A DNA stretch of 21,962 bases from Candidatus Altimarinota bacterium (lineage in GTDB: Bacteria > Patescibacteriota > Gracilibacteria > UBA4473): assembly GCA_020630245.1 (NCBI GenBank), contig JAHDBZ010000007.1:1-21962 (forward strand), given 5' to 3'. Under the pieces are notes generated by a model. That model saw only the letters and a list, made by a program, of their open reading frames with translations, searched no databases and was not told where the DNA came from. How positions within the stretch are numbered: the stretch's first letter is position 1; every line of letters begins with the position of its first letter. Positions 1 through 9,278 of the stretch are shown in pieces. The translations under genes were made by a program, and so were the position numbers.

Positions 1-51
1 GTCTTCTAACTTTAAAAAATACAAACACCACTCTCTTCAAATCAAAAATAT

Positions 52-1815
52 ATGAAAAAATGGGTACTCGCTCTCGGAATAATGTCTCTGTTTGGAACTA
101 TGGGTCAAACGCAAGCTCAAAGCCCACTTGTTGCACCACCAAGCACAGCACAAAATTGTCCTACTGCTGAGACGGAATATCAAGCCTGTGCGGGGCCCTG
201 TGTCGAAAGAGCTGGATGTGTCGTTAGTACTCACTGTAATGACCACATAACCGCCTATAACAAATACTGTGAAAACAACACCAGCAATTCTAGTACCAGT
301 AGTAGCTCTAGTACGAGTGGAGGGAGCACGGCCGGCGGACTATCTACTGGAGTTGCAACCGGATCAAATACGATTCGTCTCGACCTCACCAATCCTGTAA
401 GTGGTATCAATAACGTACTTGATCGAGCAAACATCTTTAGTGGTGGTATTATCGAAGGAGTCGGTACCGTCGGAGAGGTTCGAGGAAACTTCGAAGATGC
501 CTGGAGATGTATCGAAGGAGGATTCGATTGTAAAATCACTCCAGAAGGTTCTTTTGAACTCCCAGACCCAGAGCTCTTCAATACGATCGGTGAAAATGTT
601 TCACTGCGACAGTACATTCTCAATGTGCTCAATTTTGTACTTTCTTTCCTCGGTCTGATCGCCGTCGCGGCGATCGTATACGCCGGATTCCTTTATGTCA
701 CCTCAGGTGGGGATGACAGTGCCAATGAAAAAGCTAAGAAAATTGTTATCTACGCTGTAATCGGAATCCTTCTCATCCTAGCAGCCTTTGCGATCGTCAA
801 CACCATCATCCGAAACGCCGGTGTCGGTGGAGATGACCGAGATCCAAATGCGAACATCGAAACGCCGGTCTTGCCACCACAAGGTGGTGGAAATGGCAAT
901 ATTCTTGTTCCACCAACTGGTGGAGGAGGAGGCGGAATTGACCTTCGAAATCAACTCTACAATCCAATCATTATCGAAGGGAATAATGTTCAAGATGGTG
1001 GAAATAGTGCCTTTGTTTCACTGGAAGATGCCAAACAAGGCAACATCAGCTTTGGAATCGCCGTAGAAGCAGTTTCTATTCTTGACTTCGGTGATGGAAC
1101 ACAACTCAATGTAAATACTGAAGTTAATCCTACTGCCAGAATTCCTTATAGTTATGGAAAAGCCGGTACGTATAACGTACGCGCCCTGATCCAAACCGCT
1201 GATGGTCAACTTTCAGCCTTTAGCAAAAAACTTGTAGTTGGCGGCCTCCAAACTCAAATCAATGGTCCATTCGGAGACTCTCTCGTCAATCGTCTGATCG
1301 GTTTCAACGCTCGTGGAACACAAAGCAGTGTCGGGACGATTGTCAGCTACAACTGGACTTGTAGTGGTTGTACCTTTACCGATAGTGCTGCCGAAGAAAC
1401 TCAAGCCACGTTTGCCGCGGCTGGAGACTATGAAGTAACACTTACCGTTACCAATTCTCTCGGACAAACCGCCACCAAAACTATCCCGATCAGTATCGTA
1501 GGTGATAAACCAGTGGCCAATTTCGAAGGGGCCTCAACCCGAGACAACAACCGGGCCGGAGAATTCCGCTTTGACGCCAGCGACAGCCTTAACCTCGAAG
1601 GCGGTTATGATGGTCTGACATATAACTGGACACTTGATGGTAACTCTAGACGAACCAATAGCCCGCAAATTACCTACCTATTTACGAAACCAGGACCGGT
1701 AGAGGTAGAGCTTTTCGTAAGCCAGGTATTCAAAGGTGAAGAACTTCGTTCCGAAACCGTCTCGCAAACTTTCGAAGTTCCGAGTACACTAGACGTAGAT
1801 TTTGACGTCTACTAA
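52..1815 (+). CDS. Secreted/membrane PKD-domain protein with a pilin-like two-helix module
   Basis: 587 aa. A signal peptide (residues 1-22, likely cut after TQA) leads into a short Cys-rich segment (C36, C46, C50, C56, C62, C73), a Ser/Thr/Gly linker (77-105), a region with C153 and C160, and two membrane helices (about 189-217 and 231-253) joined by a basic loop (NEKAKK). A Gly/Pro linker (about 270-296) then leads to about three PKD-type beta-sandwich domains (about 305-397, 400-483, 487-575). The helix hairpin resembles the small T4SS-pilin-like proteins common in CPR genomes; that is my recognition, not a search result. Topology would put the loop in the cytoplasm and both ends outside. 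It is the first gene of a three-gene PKD set, with only 3 nt before the next start. No Shine-Dalgarno is visible. Function unproven; likely a surface structural or adhesive component. Confidence 0.85.
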   Translation: MKKWVLALGIMSLFGTMGQTQAQSPLVAPPSTAQNCPTAETEYQACAGPCVERAGCVVSTHCNDHITAYNKYCENNTSNSSTSSSSSTSGGSTAGGLSTGVATGSNTIRLDLTNPVSGINNVLDRANIFSGGIIEGVGTVGEVRGNFEDAWRCIEGGFDCKITPEGSFELPDPELFNTIGENVSLRQYILNVLNFVLSFLGLIAVAAIVYAGFLYVTSGGDDSANEKAKKIVIYAVIGILLILAAFAIVNTIIRNAGVGGDDRDPNANIETPVLPPQGGGNGNILVPPTGGGGGGIDLRNQLYNPIIIEGNNVQDGGNSAFVSLEDAKQGNISFGIAVEAVSILDFGDGTQLNVNTEVNPTARIPYSYGKAGTYNVRALIQTADGQLSAFSKKLVVGGLQTQINGPFGDSLVNRLIGFNARGTQSSVGTIVSYNWTCSGCTFTDSAAEETQATFAAAGDYEVTLTVTNSLGQTATKTIPISIVGDKPVANFEGASTRDNNRAGEFRFDASDSLNLEGGYDGLTYNWTLDGNSRRTNSPQITYLFTKPGPVEVELFVSQVFKGEELRSETVSQTFEVPSTLDVDFDVY

Positions 1816-1818
1816 AGA

Positions 1819-4800
1819 ATGCATCGTTTATTTTCGAGTCTTTTGCTGGGCGCTCTAGCGCTCGTCGGGATTGCTGAAGCCGTCACCGTTGGCGAACCAG
1901 CCAATTTCCGTGCTAATAGCGACGGAGCCAGTAACTATCAGTGGACTTTCCCTGATGGATCGACTCAGAACGGAGCGACAGCGCAGTATACTTTTACTGA
2001 AAGTGGGCAATTTGCGGTTACTCTGGAAGTCACCGGCACTGATGGCCAGACCAATCAAATCACCAAAAACATCACGGTACAAAATCGTGATCGCCCTACG
2101 GCACTCATTACTGCCGAAGTCGATGGTAATCGCAGTAGCGGGCGAGATGTTCGGATGCCAAGTGGTTCTCAGATTACTCTACGACCAGATTTTACCGAGC
2201 AAAATCAAAGCACTTTAAGCTATTTTTGGACGGTTAACGGGCAACGAGAAAATGGTGACACGCTGACGCAAAGCATATTTGACGAGATCGGACTCTATCA
2301 GGTAAACCTAACAGTATTTGATAGCACACAAACCCATCTTCGCGACGAAACTCAGATCCGAGTAATCGTCGAAAATCAAGGTCCAGAAATCACGAGCATG
2401 TCAGTGCGCAGTGATACCAGCAGCCAAGTCGTCCAAGTCCGAGCTAGCGCCAATGACCCGGATGGAAATATTGAAAGCTATCGTTTCGAGGTACTAGAAA
2501 ATGGGCGTTCCATCCTCAGTCAATTGGTGAGTACCCCCGAAGCCAATTTTAATCTAAGTCAATTTCCAGGACTGCATACTTATGATTTCCGAGTGACCGC
2601 TATCGACGACCGACAAAAATCGACTCGTTATGACCACGGAGAAAGTTTAACCGTCGATAATCAGGTCGAAAACACCGCTCCAGAGTTAAACCTCATCGTC
2701 GCCCCTGGGAATGAAGGGCCCATTGATGGATATTTTAATTTCCTCGCTGATACGATAGATGAAGATGGTGATGCCCTGCGCTACCAATGGGTATTTCCAA
2801 ATGGTCAGCAATTTTTCTCAAGCCAGGTGCGCTATCGTTTTTTGGAAGCTGGTGAGCAAACAGTAGTCGTGCGCGTCACAGACGGCATTGAAACGATTGA
2901 AGACTCCATCGTCGTCAATGTTATAGAGCCGCCAAACGAAGCCCCTGAGGTCAGTATTACGTCGGTACTTCCTGCTAAAAATGGCGACACAAACACGCTA
3001 TTTCGTTTCAACGCTCTGGGCACTGACGCCGATCGAGACGATCTTACCTACGCCTGGGACATGGGTGATGGCGGTATAGCCATTTCTAATTCGCCCCTCT
3101 ATCGTTTTGAAACGGCTGGCACCTACACGGCTACGGTGACCGCTACCGATGGTCGAGAAGAAGCCACCGCTAGCACGACGCTCCAAGTCGTAGAAGCACC
3201 AACTCCGATTGGCAGAACACCGGAAACAAATAACGCTCCTACCGTTAGCGTTACCGCGCTAAATCCAAGCGGCAGTACCAAAGATAGTTTCCGTTTCAAT
3301 AGCCAAGCGAGTGATCTCGACGGTGATCGCATTAATTATACTTGGGATATGGGTGATGGAATTCGTTATTTTACCCCACAGATCCATCATTTTTACCGAG
3401 AAGCGGGTAACTATGAAGTAAGTCTGTCGGTAAGCGATGGAATCGAGACGGCAACCGAAAGTACGCAGGTTACCGTTATTGAAGCCAGTGATACCGGAGA
3501 AGGTGGTACCGACGGCAGTAATCCTGAGAATCAAGCTCCGAGCGTCAGAGTATTGAGCGTAAGCCCTCAGCTTACCGGCACCCCTGAAACCGTGTTTCGA
3601 TTTTATACGCTGGGCCAAGATCCAGATGTCGATCAGCTCACATACGAATGGGATATGGGGGACGGTAATCGAATGTTCATCCAAAACCCAGCCTACCGTT
3701 ACGAATCTCCCGGCCAGTACCAAGTCACCGTAATCGCGAGTGACGGACTCGAGCAGACTACGGATCAAGTCACCATCAACGTTGAAGAAGAGTCACTACT
3801 TCCCAGCGGTCCTACAGACCCCGAGAACACGGACGGCAACAACCCCGACAATCAACCGCCCGTACTTAGCATCACCGCCGTGGCGCCAAGCACGACTGGT
3901 GACACACACACGCTGTTTCAATTCTTCACTCAGGTAAATGACCCGGACGGAGACGTTTTAGAGTTTGAATGGGATATGGGCGATGGTAACACAATGCGAG
4001 ATCAAAACCCGATCTACCGATACCAGGAAGCCGGCAGCTATGTCGTTAAGGCCACCGTTAGCGACGGACAGCTAGACACTACGAGCGAAATCACTGTGAC
4101 GGTTACGGAGGCCGAACTAAATCTCAACAATCCTGAAAACAATCAGGCTCCCACCACCGAACTCAAGGCTCATCCCTTGATCGGAGACACCACTACAAAA
4201 TTTCGCTTCGTGAGCCGCGCTATTGACCCAGACGGAGACAACATCCTATATGATTGGGATATGGGTGATGGCAGTGTGTATTTTACCGAAACCGTTTTGC
4301 ATCAATATAGCACTCCGGGAGAATACCCGGTGCAAGTAAAAGTTTCTGATGGCCTCAGCAGCAGCATCTCGGAGGTAAGCATTAAAATTTCCGATCAAGA
4401 CGCCAACCAAGACTCTGACAACGACGGCGTCCCCGACATTGTAGAAATTGAGAACGGCACCGATCCTAACGATCCAGATGATTTCATAGATGAAAATGAA
4501 AATGGCATTCCAGATTATCTAGAATCTAATAATGCTACCGAATCAGAGGAAAATGGTGAAAATATTCCATTAGGAGCGATTGACCAGGTTGATTTTGGCT
4601 CTACTAGTTGTGAACACTTTGCGACTCGCATCAATACAGCCACGAGCCCGGAACAAGACATTGATTTCACCGCCGCGCACATTGCGCTACGTGAAGCAGC
4701 ACCGGAAAAAACCCAAGCCCTAACATTAGTAGAAAAATGGCGAACTCGTGCCTACACTGCTTACACACCGATGTCGGTGGCAGAATCAGAACTCCGAGCC

Positions 4801-5544
4801 GCAGACTGGCAAGCACTTACCAAGGCAGGACTTAAGCCAGAGCAAGATTTCCGTACCGCTCAAATACGGATTATTCGCGCTCTCAAACCAAAGATTGAGG
4901 CCTATCGTACCAGTCAAAATCAAGACGAACGATCGGATCTAAAGCAGCAAATCCAGAAACTACTCTATCTCAGATCTCTTCTCAATAAGTGGTACAACCT
5001 ATCAGAAGACAAATTTACGCTCACCACAAAAAAGGCGCGACTGCAAACACTAAAAGCAAAATGGGAAAAAACTCTAAACGACACTATCGATGCCGAAAAA
5101 GAAGCCAGCCTTGAAAAAAATATTGCGGACGCTACCACGCTGCTGTCAATCATTGATGACATAGAGGCCGTGGTCAAAGCCTACTTTTTGGGAGATGCTA
5201 ATGCGCAGATAGAACGCTGCCAAGCTGGCAGTGATTTCTCGATTTCAAATATTGATAATCTTCCGCTTGATCAACTTATCAATGCGGTCGCTGACATGGA
5301 AGGAACCGTTGATACGACTTTCTTTCTCTATGCCAAAGCGTTCGCTCCGTACCAGGATCGACCGTTGCTTTTCGAATGGAATTTGGGAGACAATCGTAGC
5401 AGTGGAGGACAAAATATTTTCTTCCGCTATCCGCAACCCGGGCTCTATGAAGTAACCCTCAATATCTCTGATGAGTTGACCCAAAACCAAGATCGCCTCA
5501 GAATTAGGGTATACGAAACTTGGCCTTATGGTGACCAAGAGTAG
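1819..5544 (+). CDS. Giant secreted multi-PKD-domain protein
   Basis: 1241 aa. Signal peptide 1-21 (MHRLFSSLLL... AEA) and no later membrane helix, so probably exported. About nine PKD or PKD-like domains run from residue 22 to 858. Domains 5-9 are regular, each with WDMGDG (W413, W509, W611, W718, W813; period 95-107 aa), and Asn/Pro-rich joints such as NPENQAP separate several of them. Residues 861-900 hold calcium-loop-like acidic motifs (D865, D867, D869, G870; D891, N893, N895) as in thrombospondin type-3/dockerin-like loops. A charged helical island follows (about 931-1134), then a last PKD domain (WNLGDN at 1187). The protein has only two cysteines, C931 and C1134, one at each end of the island. 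The start is 3 nt after the upstream stop, so the two genes are probably cotranscribed. Likely a long extracellular stalk or adhesin; ligand unknown. Confidence 0.87.
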   Translation: MHRLFSSLLLGALALVGIAEAVTVGEPANFRANSDGASNYQWTFPDGSTQNGATAQYTFTESGQFAVTLEVTGTDGQTNQITKNITVQNRDRPTALITAEVDGNRSSGRDVRMPSGSQITLRPDFTEQNQSTLSYFWTVNGQRENGDTLTQSIFDEIGLYQVNLTVFDSTQTHLRDETQIRVIVENQGPEITSMSVRSDTSSQVVQVRASANDPDGNIESYRFEVLENGRSILSQLVSTPEANFNLSQFPGLHTYDFRVTAIDDRQKSTRYDHGESLTVDNQVENTAPELNLIVAPGNEGPIDGYFNFLADTIDEDGDALRYQWVFPNGQQFFSSQVRYRFLEAGEQTVVVRVTDGIETIEDSIVVNVIEPPNEAPEVSITSVLPAKNGDTNTLFRFNALGTDADRDDLTYAWDMGDGGIAISNSPLYRFETAGTYTATVTATDGREEATASTTLQVVEAPTPIGRTPETNNAPTVSVTALNPSGSTKDSFRFNSQASDLDGDRINYTWDMGDGIRYFTPQIHHFYREAGNYEVSLSVSDGIETATESTQVTVIEASDTGEGGTDGSNPENQAPSVRVLSVSPQLTGTPETVFRFYTLGQDPDVDQLTYEWDMGDGNRMFIQNPAYRYESPGQYQVTVIASDGLEQTTDQVTINVEEESLLPSGPTDPENTDGNNPDNQPPVLSITAVAPSTTGDTHTLFQFFTQVNDPDGDVLEFEWDMGDGNTMRDQNPIYRYQEAGSYVVKATVSDGQLDTTSEITVTVTEAELNLNNPENNQAPTTELKAHPLIGDTTTKFRFVSRAIDPDGDNILYDWDMGDGSVYFTETVLHQYSTPGEYPVQVKVSDGLSSSISEVSIKISDQDANQDSDNDGVPDIVEIENGTDPNDPDDFIDENENGIPDYLESNNATESEENGENIPLGAIDQVDFGSTSCEHFATRINTATSPEQDIDFTAAHIALREAAPEKTQALTLVEKWRTRAYTAYTPMSVAESELRAADWQALTKAGLKPEQDFRTAQIRIIRALKPKIEAYRTSQNQDERSDLKQQIQKLLYLRSLLNKWYNLSEDKFTLTTKKARLQTLKAKWEKTLNDTIDAEKEASLEKNIADATTLLSIIDDIEAVVKAYFLGDANAQIERCQAGSDFSISNIDNLPLDQLINAVADMEGTVDTTFFLYAKAFAPYQDRPLLFEWNLGDNRSSGGQNIFFRYPQPGLYEVTLNISDELTQNQDRLRIRVYETWPYGDQE

Positions 5545-5568
5545 AATAGTCATACAAAATCAAAACTA

Positions 5569-7932
5569 ATGCCAAAATCAAACGACAGTTCAAACCTGCC
5601 GCCTCTGCCGGATTTTATGCCGCCAGAAGCAGACGAACCGCAATTTCCAAAAAACCCGAAACGAAGCGACGTCCCTCCAGTTGCAGAAAATGTGGCGTCT
5701 CCAGAACCGGTTAAATCGGCGGAGCCAGTTCGTCAAACAACGACGGAAATGGCAAAAAATGTCGCTAATGATACGGAATTAGAGAAGGAAATCGTTGAAA
5801 AAAAAGAAGAACCTAAGACCCAAAAACCAGAACAAGAAAAACAACCACAACCAAAGAAAAAAACGTCGCCCCTTCCAACGGCAGCTCCCACTCGACGTTC
5901 TTCGCGTGGCATTCTTTGGGGATTTGCCGCGGTCGGGTTGCTCTTGGCACTGACGTTTTATGCCATGCTCTTTTGGGGTTTGCTAAGTGGTACCGCTTCT
6001 AACCCTCTATTTGAGACGCTCGGAATTAAAGCTAACGAACTGAAAGGTATCCTCATTAACTTTACCAACTTTTTGTTTGGGTTTATCGCTCTGGTACTGC
6101 TGCTCATGACACTGGTCTATACTTTCCGGTGGGTTATGAGCCCAAAAGCCGCCGTCAACAAAAAACAACTGGCCATCAGTAGTGGTGTCTACTTTGTCGG
6201 GCTTTTAGTCACGGCCGGACTGTGGATCTTTCTTTATCTGATTATCGTGCAATCCACTGGAGCCACCAAAAGTGACACCGACAACTCTCTAATCCAAACC
6301 AATCCGCCGGTTGTCACAGGGTTAAGTTCTCCAATACTCGTAGAGTTTGATATCGGGGAACGGTTGTATCAAACCATTGATCCGAGTCTGGTAAAGATAA
6401 TCAACTGGGACTTTGATGGCGACGGGCAAACCGATGCTTCCGGACCAAAAGTCACTCATAAATTCCTCGACAGAGGTGAACTAGAAGGACGATTCCCCGT
6501 CACAGCCGAAGTATTTTATTTCTCAACCGCTAACAACGAAGAGTTAAGCTTTAAATCCGTGCGCGAAGTCATCATCGAAAATGAATCCGTGATCGCCAGC
6601 TTTACCGCCAGCCCCGAAGCCGGACCATTCCCACTCGACGTGGAACTTAATGCCGCCGAGTCACGTGACCCAGATGGAGAGATTATCCTGTACGAATGGG
6701 ATCTTGATGGTGATGGGCAATATGAAATCAGTAGCCAAGAAGACGCTACGGTCTTTGAAACCTTTAACAAAGTCGGTGAATACAAAGTATCACTGCGGGT
6801 CACAGGCCGTAATAACGACTTTAATGTTACAGAACGGACTATTACGGTTCGTACCCCAGACAGCGATCTGAAGGCCGTTATCACGAGTACTGACCCACTC
6901 GAAGGACCACCACCTCTCAAAATCAATCTCGATGGAAGCCAGTCTTTTGTAAAGGAAGGGAAGATTATCAAATATGAATGGTTCATAGAAGGCGAATCTG
7001 AATCAGTACCCAATCGAAAAATCGAACGCATCTTCCGCGAACCAGGAGAGTACACTGTAACCCTCACGGTTCAAAATGACCTAGGAGAACAACAGCAAAC
7101 CGAAAAAATTATCCGTGTTTTCGAACGTGAGGTCGATCCAGAGATCGTGATCCGCACCCAACCAGAACTCGGATTTAAAGAAACGACCCTGCAAGGCGTG
7201 GCTCCTTTTGTCGTCAAATTTGATGCCAGTCAATCAGTTCTACGCAACCCAATCGATTGGGAATGGGACTTCGAAAGTGATGGCATAGTAGACGCTTATT
7301 CTTCAGCAGTAGAGCATACCTTCCGAGAACCAGGTGGGTACGAAGTAGCGCTCAATGTAACGGATTCTGATGGCGTGATTCACGAAGGCAAAATAGACGT
7401 GGTGGTATCTCGTTCTGGAACGGTAGCTCGAATCGTCGCCGATCCAGTAGCCGGTCCGGTACCGCTCGAGGTATCGTTTGATGGCTCTGCTTCCAGTACA
7501 GACAATGGTCAGATCGTCAGCTACAAATGGCAGTTTCCAGGACAACCACTCCAGCAAAAAAGTGCGCAGGTTACCTATCGCTTCGATCAGATTGGAGATT
7601 TCCCAGTCGTCATGGAAATTCTTACTTCCAAAGGAGAACGATCTACTGATACCTTTGTGGTTTCGGTGCGTACGCCTGATACAGAAGCCAAATTTGATGC
7701 CACACCGCCGGTGGGCAGTGCTCCGATGACCGTGACCTTTACCCCGGAGCCAAGTGCTGGAATCATCCGTGAATACCTCTGGGATTTCGGGGACGGCCGT
7801 ACGCAAAAAAGTTTCCGCGCTATCGCTCAAACACACCGCTACACCCAACCGGGTGAATACGAAGTTAGCCTCAAGGTTATCGATCAGAACAATCTCGTTT
7901 CGACGAGTCGTCAGACAATTATTGTGAAATAA
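5569..7932 (+). CDS. Membrane-anchored PKD-domain protein with Pro/Lys-rich cytoplasmic tail
   Basis: 787 aa, no signal peptide. The N-terminal ~100 residues are disordered, rich in Pro, Lys and Glu, and likely cytoplasmic. Three membrane helices follow (about 104-130, 168-187, 205-227), then about six PKD domains to the C terminus (about 245-337, 339-428, 433-517, 524-615, 618-702, 704-787), with WDFDGDG at 280, WDLDGDG at 377, WDFES at 566 and WDFGDG at 738. Three helices with the N terminus inside place the PKD array outside. Helices 2-3 and their basic loop (PKAAVNKK) parallel the helix hairpin of the 52-1815 protein: both start with a NF.. segment, have a ~10-residue polar loop and end in a second helix of similar length. 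It lies 24 nt after the previous PKD gene, so one operon is likely. Possible role: inner-membrane anchor of the same surface structure (inference). Confidence 0.85.
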   Translation: MPKSNDSSNLPPLPDFMPPEADEPQFPKNPKRSDVPPVAENVASPEPVKSAEPVRQTTTEMAKNVANDTELEKEIVEKKEEPKTQKPEQEKQPQPKKKTSPLPTAAPTRRSSRGILWGFAAVGLLLALTFYAMLFWGLLSGTASNPLFETLGIKANELKGILINFTNFLFGFIALVLLLMTLVYTFRWVMSPKAAVNKKQLAISSGVYFVGLLVTAGLWIFLYLIIVQSTGATKSDTDNSLIQTNPPVVTGLSSPILVEFDIGERLYQTIDPSLVKIINWDFDGDGQTDASGPKVTHKFLDRGELEGRFPVTAEVFYFSTANNEELSFKSVREVIIENESVIASFTASPEAGPFPLDVELNAAESRDPDGEIILYEWDLDGDGQYEISSQEDATVFETFNKVGEYKVSLRVTGRNNDFNVTERTITVRTPDSDLKAVITSTDPLEGPPPLKINLDGSQSFVKEGKIIKYEWFIEGESESVPNRKIERIFREPGEYTVTLTVQNDLGEQQQTEKIIRVFEREVDPEIVIRTQPELGFKETTLQGVAPFVVKFDASQSVLRNPIDWEWDFESDGIVDAYSSAVEHTFREPGGYEVALNVTDSDGVIHEGKIDVVVSRSGTVARIVADPVAGPVPLEVSFDGSASSTDNGQIVSYKWQFPGQPLQQKSAQVTYRFDQIGDFPVVMEILTSKGERSTDTFVVSVRTPDTEAKFDATPPVGSAPMTVTFTPEPSAGIIREYLWDFGDGRTQKSFRAIAQTHRYTQPGEYEVSLKVIDQNNLVSTSRQTIIVK

Positions 7933-7934
7933 AT

Positions 7935-7974
7935 ACTGAGTGTAGGCTCAAAACTCAACTTGAGAACACTTAGT
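7935..7974. other. Intergenic hairpin between PKD operon and hydrolase gene
   Basis: Outer stem 7935-7943 (ACTGAGTGT) pairs with 7966-7974 (ACACTTAGT) over nine positions with one G-T pair. Inner stem 7947-7951 (CTCAA) pairs with 7960-7964 (TTGAG). No U-tract follows, so it is not a classical terminator. It could be an mRNA 3' stabiliser or a factor-dependent end for the PKD operon. Confidence 0.45.
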
Positions 7975-7982
7975 CTTGAAAT

Positions 7983-9275
7983 ATGCAAGTTGTGATCACA
8001 GTTATCTCTAATATGATAGAGAGGATGAACCTTTTTCAGTGGGCTTTACCTGTGTTGAAAATTTTTACAGTGGCAATACTGGGGTTTTTACTGCTCACTA
8101 TTCTTGGCGGCGTGGGGTATATGATTTTTTTCAATAGTGTCAGTAACACTCCCAAAGGACCGACCGCTTCGCCGGATCTCAGTAACTACACACAAGAAAG
8201 CTGGGAGTCCGAGCGATCTACCCTCGTCAGCAACTTTATCCAAGAGATCTACGGTCGTTATCCAGACGCCAATGAAAAACTCATAGAAATAACTCGCAAG
8301 ACACTCAACACGCCTCTCAATGCTAACGTAGAACAAATTACCTACCGCAGCACTAATAATACTGTAGCCAAACTCAACGTAATCCTCGTCCTGCCCAAAG
8401 AGTCCTCTAGCGCGGTACCGCTTATCATCGGACAAAATTTCGCGAGTAATCCAACGACATTCCCTTTCGAGGGCGTTGACGAACCGGCCACACCATTTAC
8501 GACGATGGTTGGTGAACCCGGTGGCAGCGACGGTCTACTAATCACATTGGTCAAGCTCATTATGGGCGAGTACCTCATTACCCCACCACTACAGGACCTA
8601 GTCGACCGAGGCTATGGTTTTGCGGGTTTTTACCCAGGAGAAATCGTCCCAGACAACGCTGCCCTGGCCCCAGAATACCTGAAAAAATTAAACACCTCTG
8701 GCGCGATAAGTGCCTGGGCCTGGGGATTTAACCGGGTAGCAGAAGTACTGAGTCAAGATCCGCGCATTGATGGCACTCGCGTCGCGGCTTTTGGACATTC
8801 TCGTCACGGCAAAGCCGCGTTGCTAGCGGCCGTCTTCGAGAGTCAGATCAACCTCATCCTCAGTCATCAATCCGGCACAGGCGGTGCAAGTCTGGGAAAA
8901 TCCGGCATTGGAGAATCAATCCAAGCTATCACAGACACCTATCCACACTGGTTTGACCCAAACTATGCCAAATACGGCGCCGATCAAACGACACTGCCCG
9001 TTGATCAGCATCAGCTCATTGCCCTAGCGGCCCCTACCCCCATCCTGCTCGGTAACGGCCAGCACGACAAATGGAGTGATCCGCAGACCGCTTTCCGGGC
9101 GTTGGAAGGTGCCACACCTATCTACCAACTCTATGGCGTCGAAGGTCTCAAGCAAGACAGGCTCAATCAGCCAAACTTTGATAATAACCTTGTACTTCAC
9201 CAACGTCCGGGGCCACACGGAACGCGCAAGAGTGACTGGGCCGCATTTATAAAATTCTTACAAGTACATTTCTAG
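7983..9275 (+). CDS. Membrane-anchored CE15-like (glucuronoyl esterase-type) alpha/beta hydrolase
   Basis: 430 aa from the first ATG. One N-terminal membrane helix (about 23-50) is followed by an alpha/beta-hydrolase domain. Family marks: GHSRHGK with nucleophile S273, then HQSGTGG (295-301), PVDQHQLIALAAPTPILL (349-356 at its end), HDKWSDP (361-367) and PGPHG with catalytic H412. This order fits carbohydrate esterase family 15, whose known members cleave ester bonds between lignin and glucuronic acid of xylan. The fungal acid Glu, 23 residues after the Ser, is Gln here (Q296); D362 is a candidate replacement. The catalytic domain should face outward. The start could instead be ATG 8025, which has a promoter-like TTGTGA-N16-TATGAT ending 7 nt before it. 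Substrate unknown; a wall or glycan ester is as likely as plant material. Confidence 0.8.
   Translation: MQVVITVISNMIERMNLFQWALPVLKIFTVAILGFLLLTILGGVGYMIFFNSVSNTPKGPTASPDLSNYTQESWESERSTLVSNFIQEIYGRYPDANEKLIEITRKTLNTPLNANVEQITYRSTNNTVAKLNVILVLPKESSSAVPLIIGQNFASNPTTFPFEGVDEPATPFTTMVGEPGGSDGLLITLVKLIMGEYLITPPLQDLVDRGYGFAGFYPGEIVPDNAALAPEYLKKLNTSGAISAWAWGFNRVAEVLSQDPRIDGTRVAAFGHSRHGKAALLAAVFESQINLILSHQSGTGGASLGKSGIGESIQAITDTYPHWFDPNYAKYGADQTTLPVDQHQLIALAAPTPILLGNGQHDKWSDPQTAFRALEGATPIYQLYGVEGLKQDRLNQPNFDNNLVLHQRPGPHGTRKSDWAAFIKFLQVHF
7990..8017 (+). promoter_or_regulatory. Possible promoter for leaderless start at 8025
   Basis: TTGTGA (7990-7995), 16-nt spacer, TATGAT (8012-8017), then 7 nt to ATG 8025. 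It lies inside the longer reading frame beginning at 7983; if real, the hydrolase starts at 8025 and is 416 aa. Confidence 0.35.
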
Positions 9276-9278
9276 TGA

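Noticed and set aside
3055..4275. DNA tandem repeats or CRISPR-like spacing at the five WDMGDG codon blocks
   Set aside because: Only about 17 bases are shared and the spacing varies (288-321 nt); these are protein-domain repeats, not a DNA array. No CRISPR array was seen anywhere.
6516..7067. 183-aa open frame on the minus strand opposite the third PKD gene
   Set aside because: The plus strand encodes clear PKD domains with membrane helices here; the antisense frame is a Ser/Thr-rich shadow with no recognisable motif.
7303..7848. 181-aa open frame on the minus strand opposite the same gene
   Set aside because: Low-complexity shadow of the PKD-encoding strand; no start signal or family marks.
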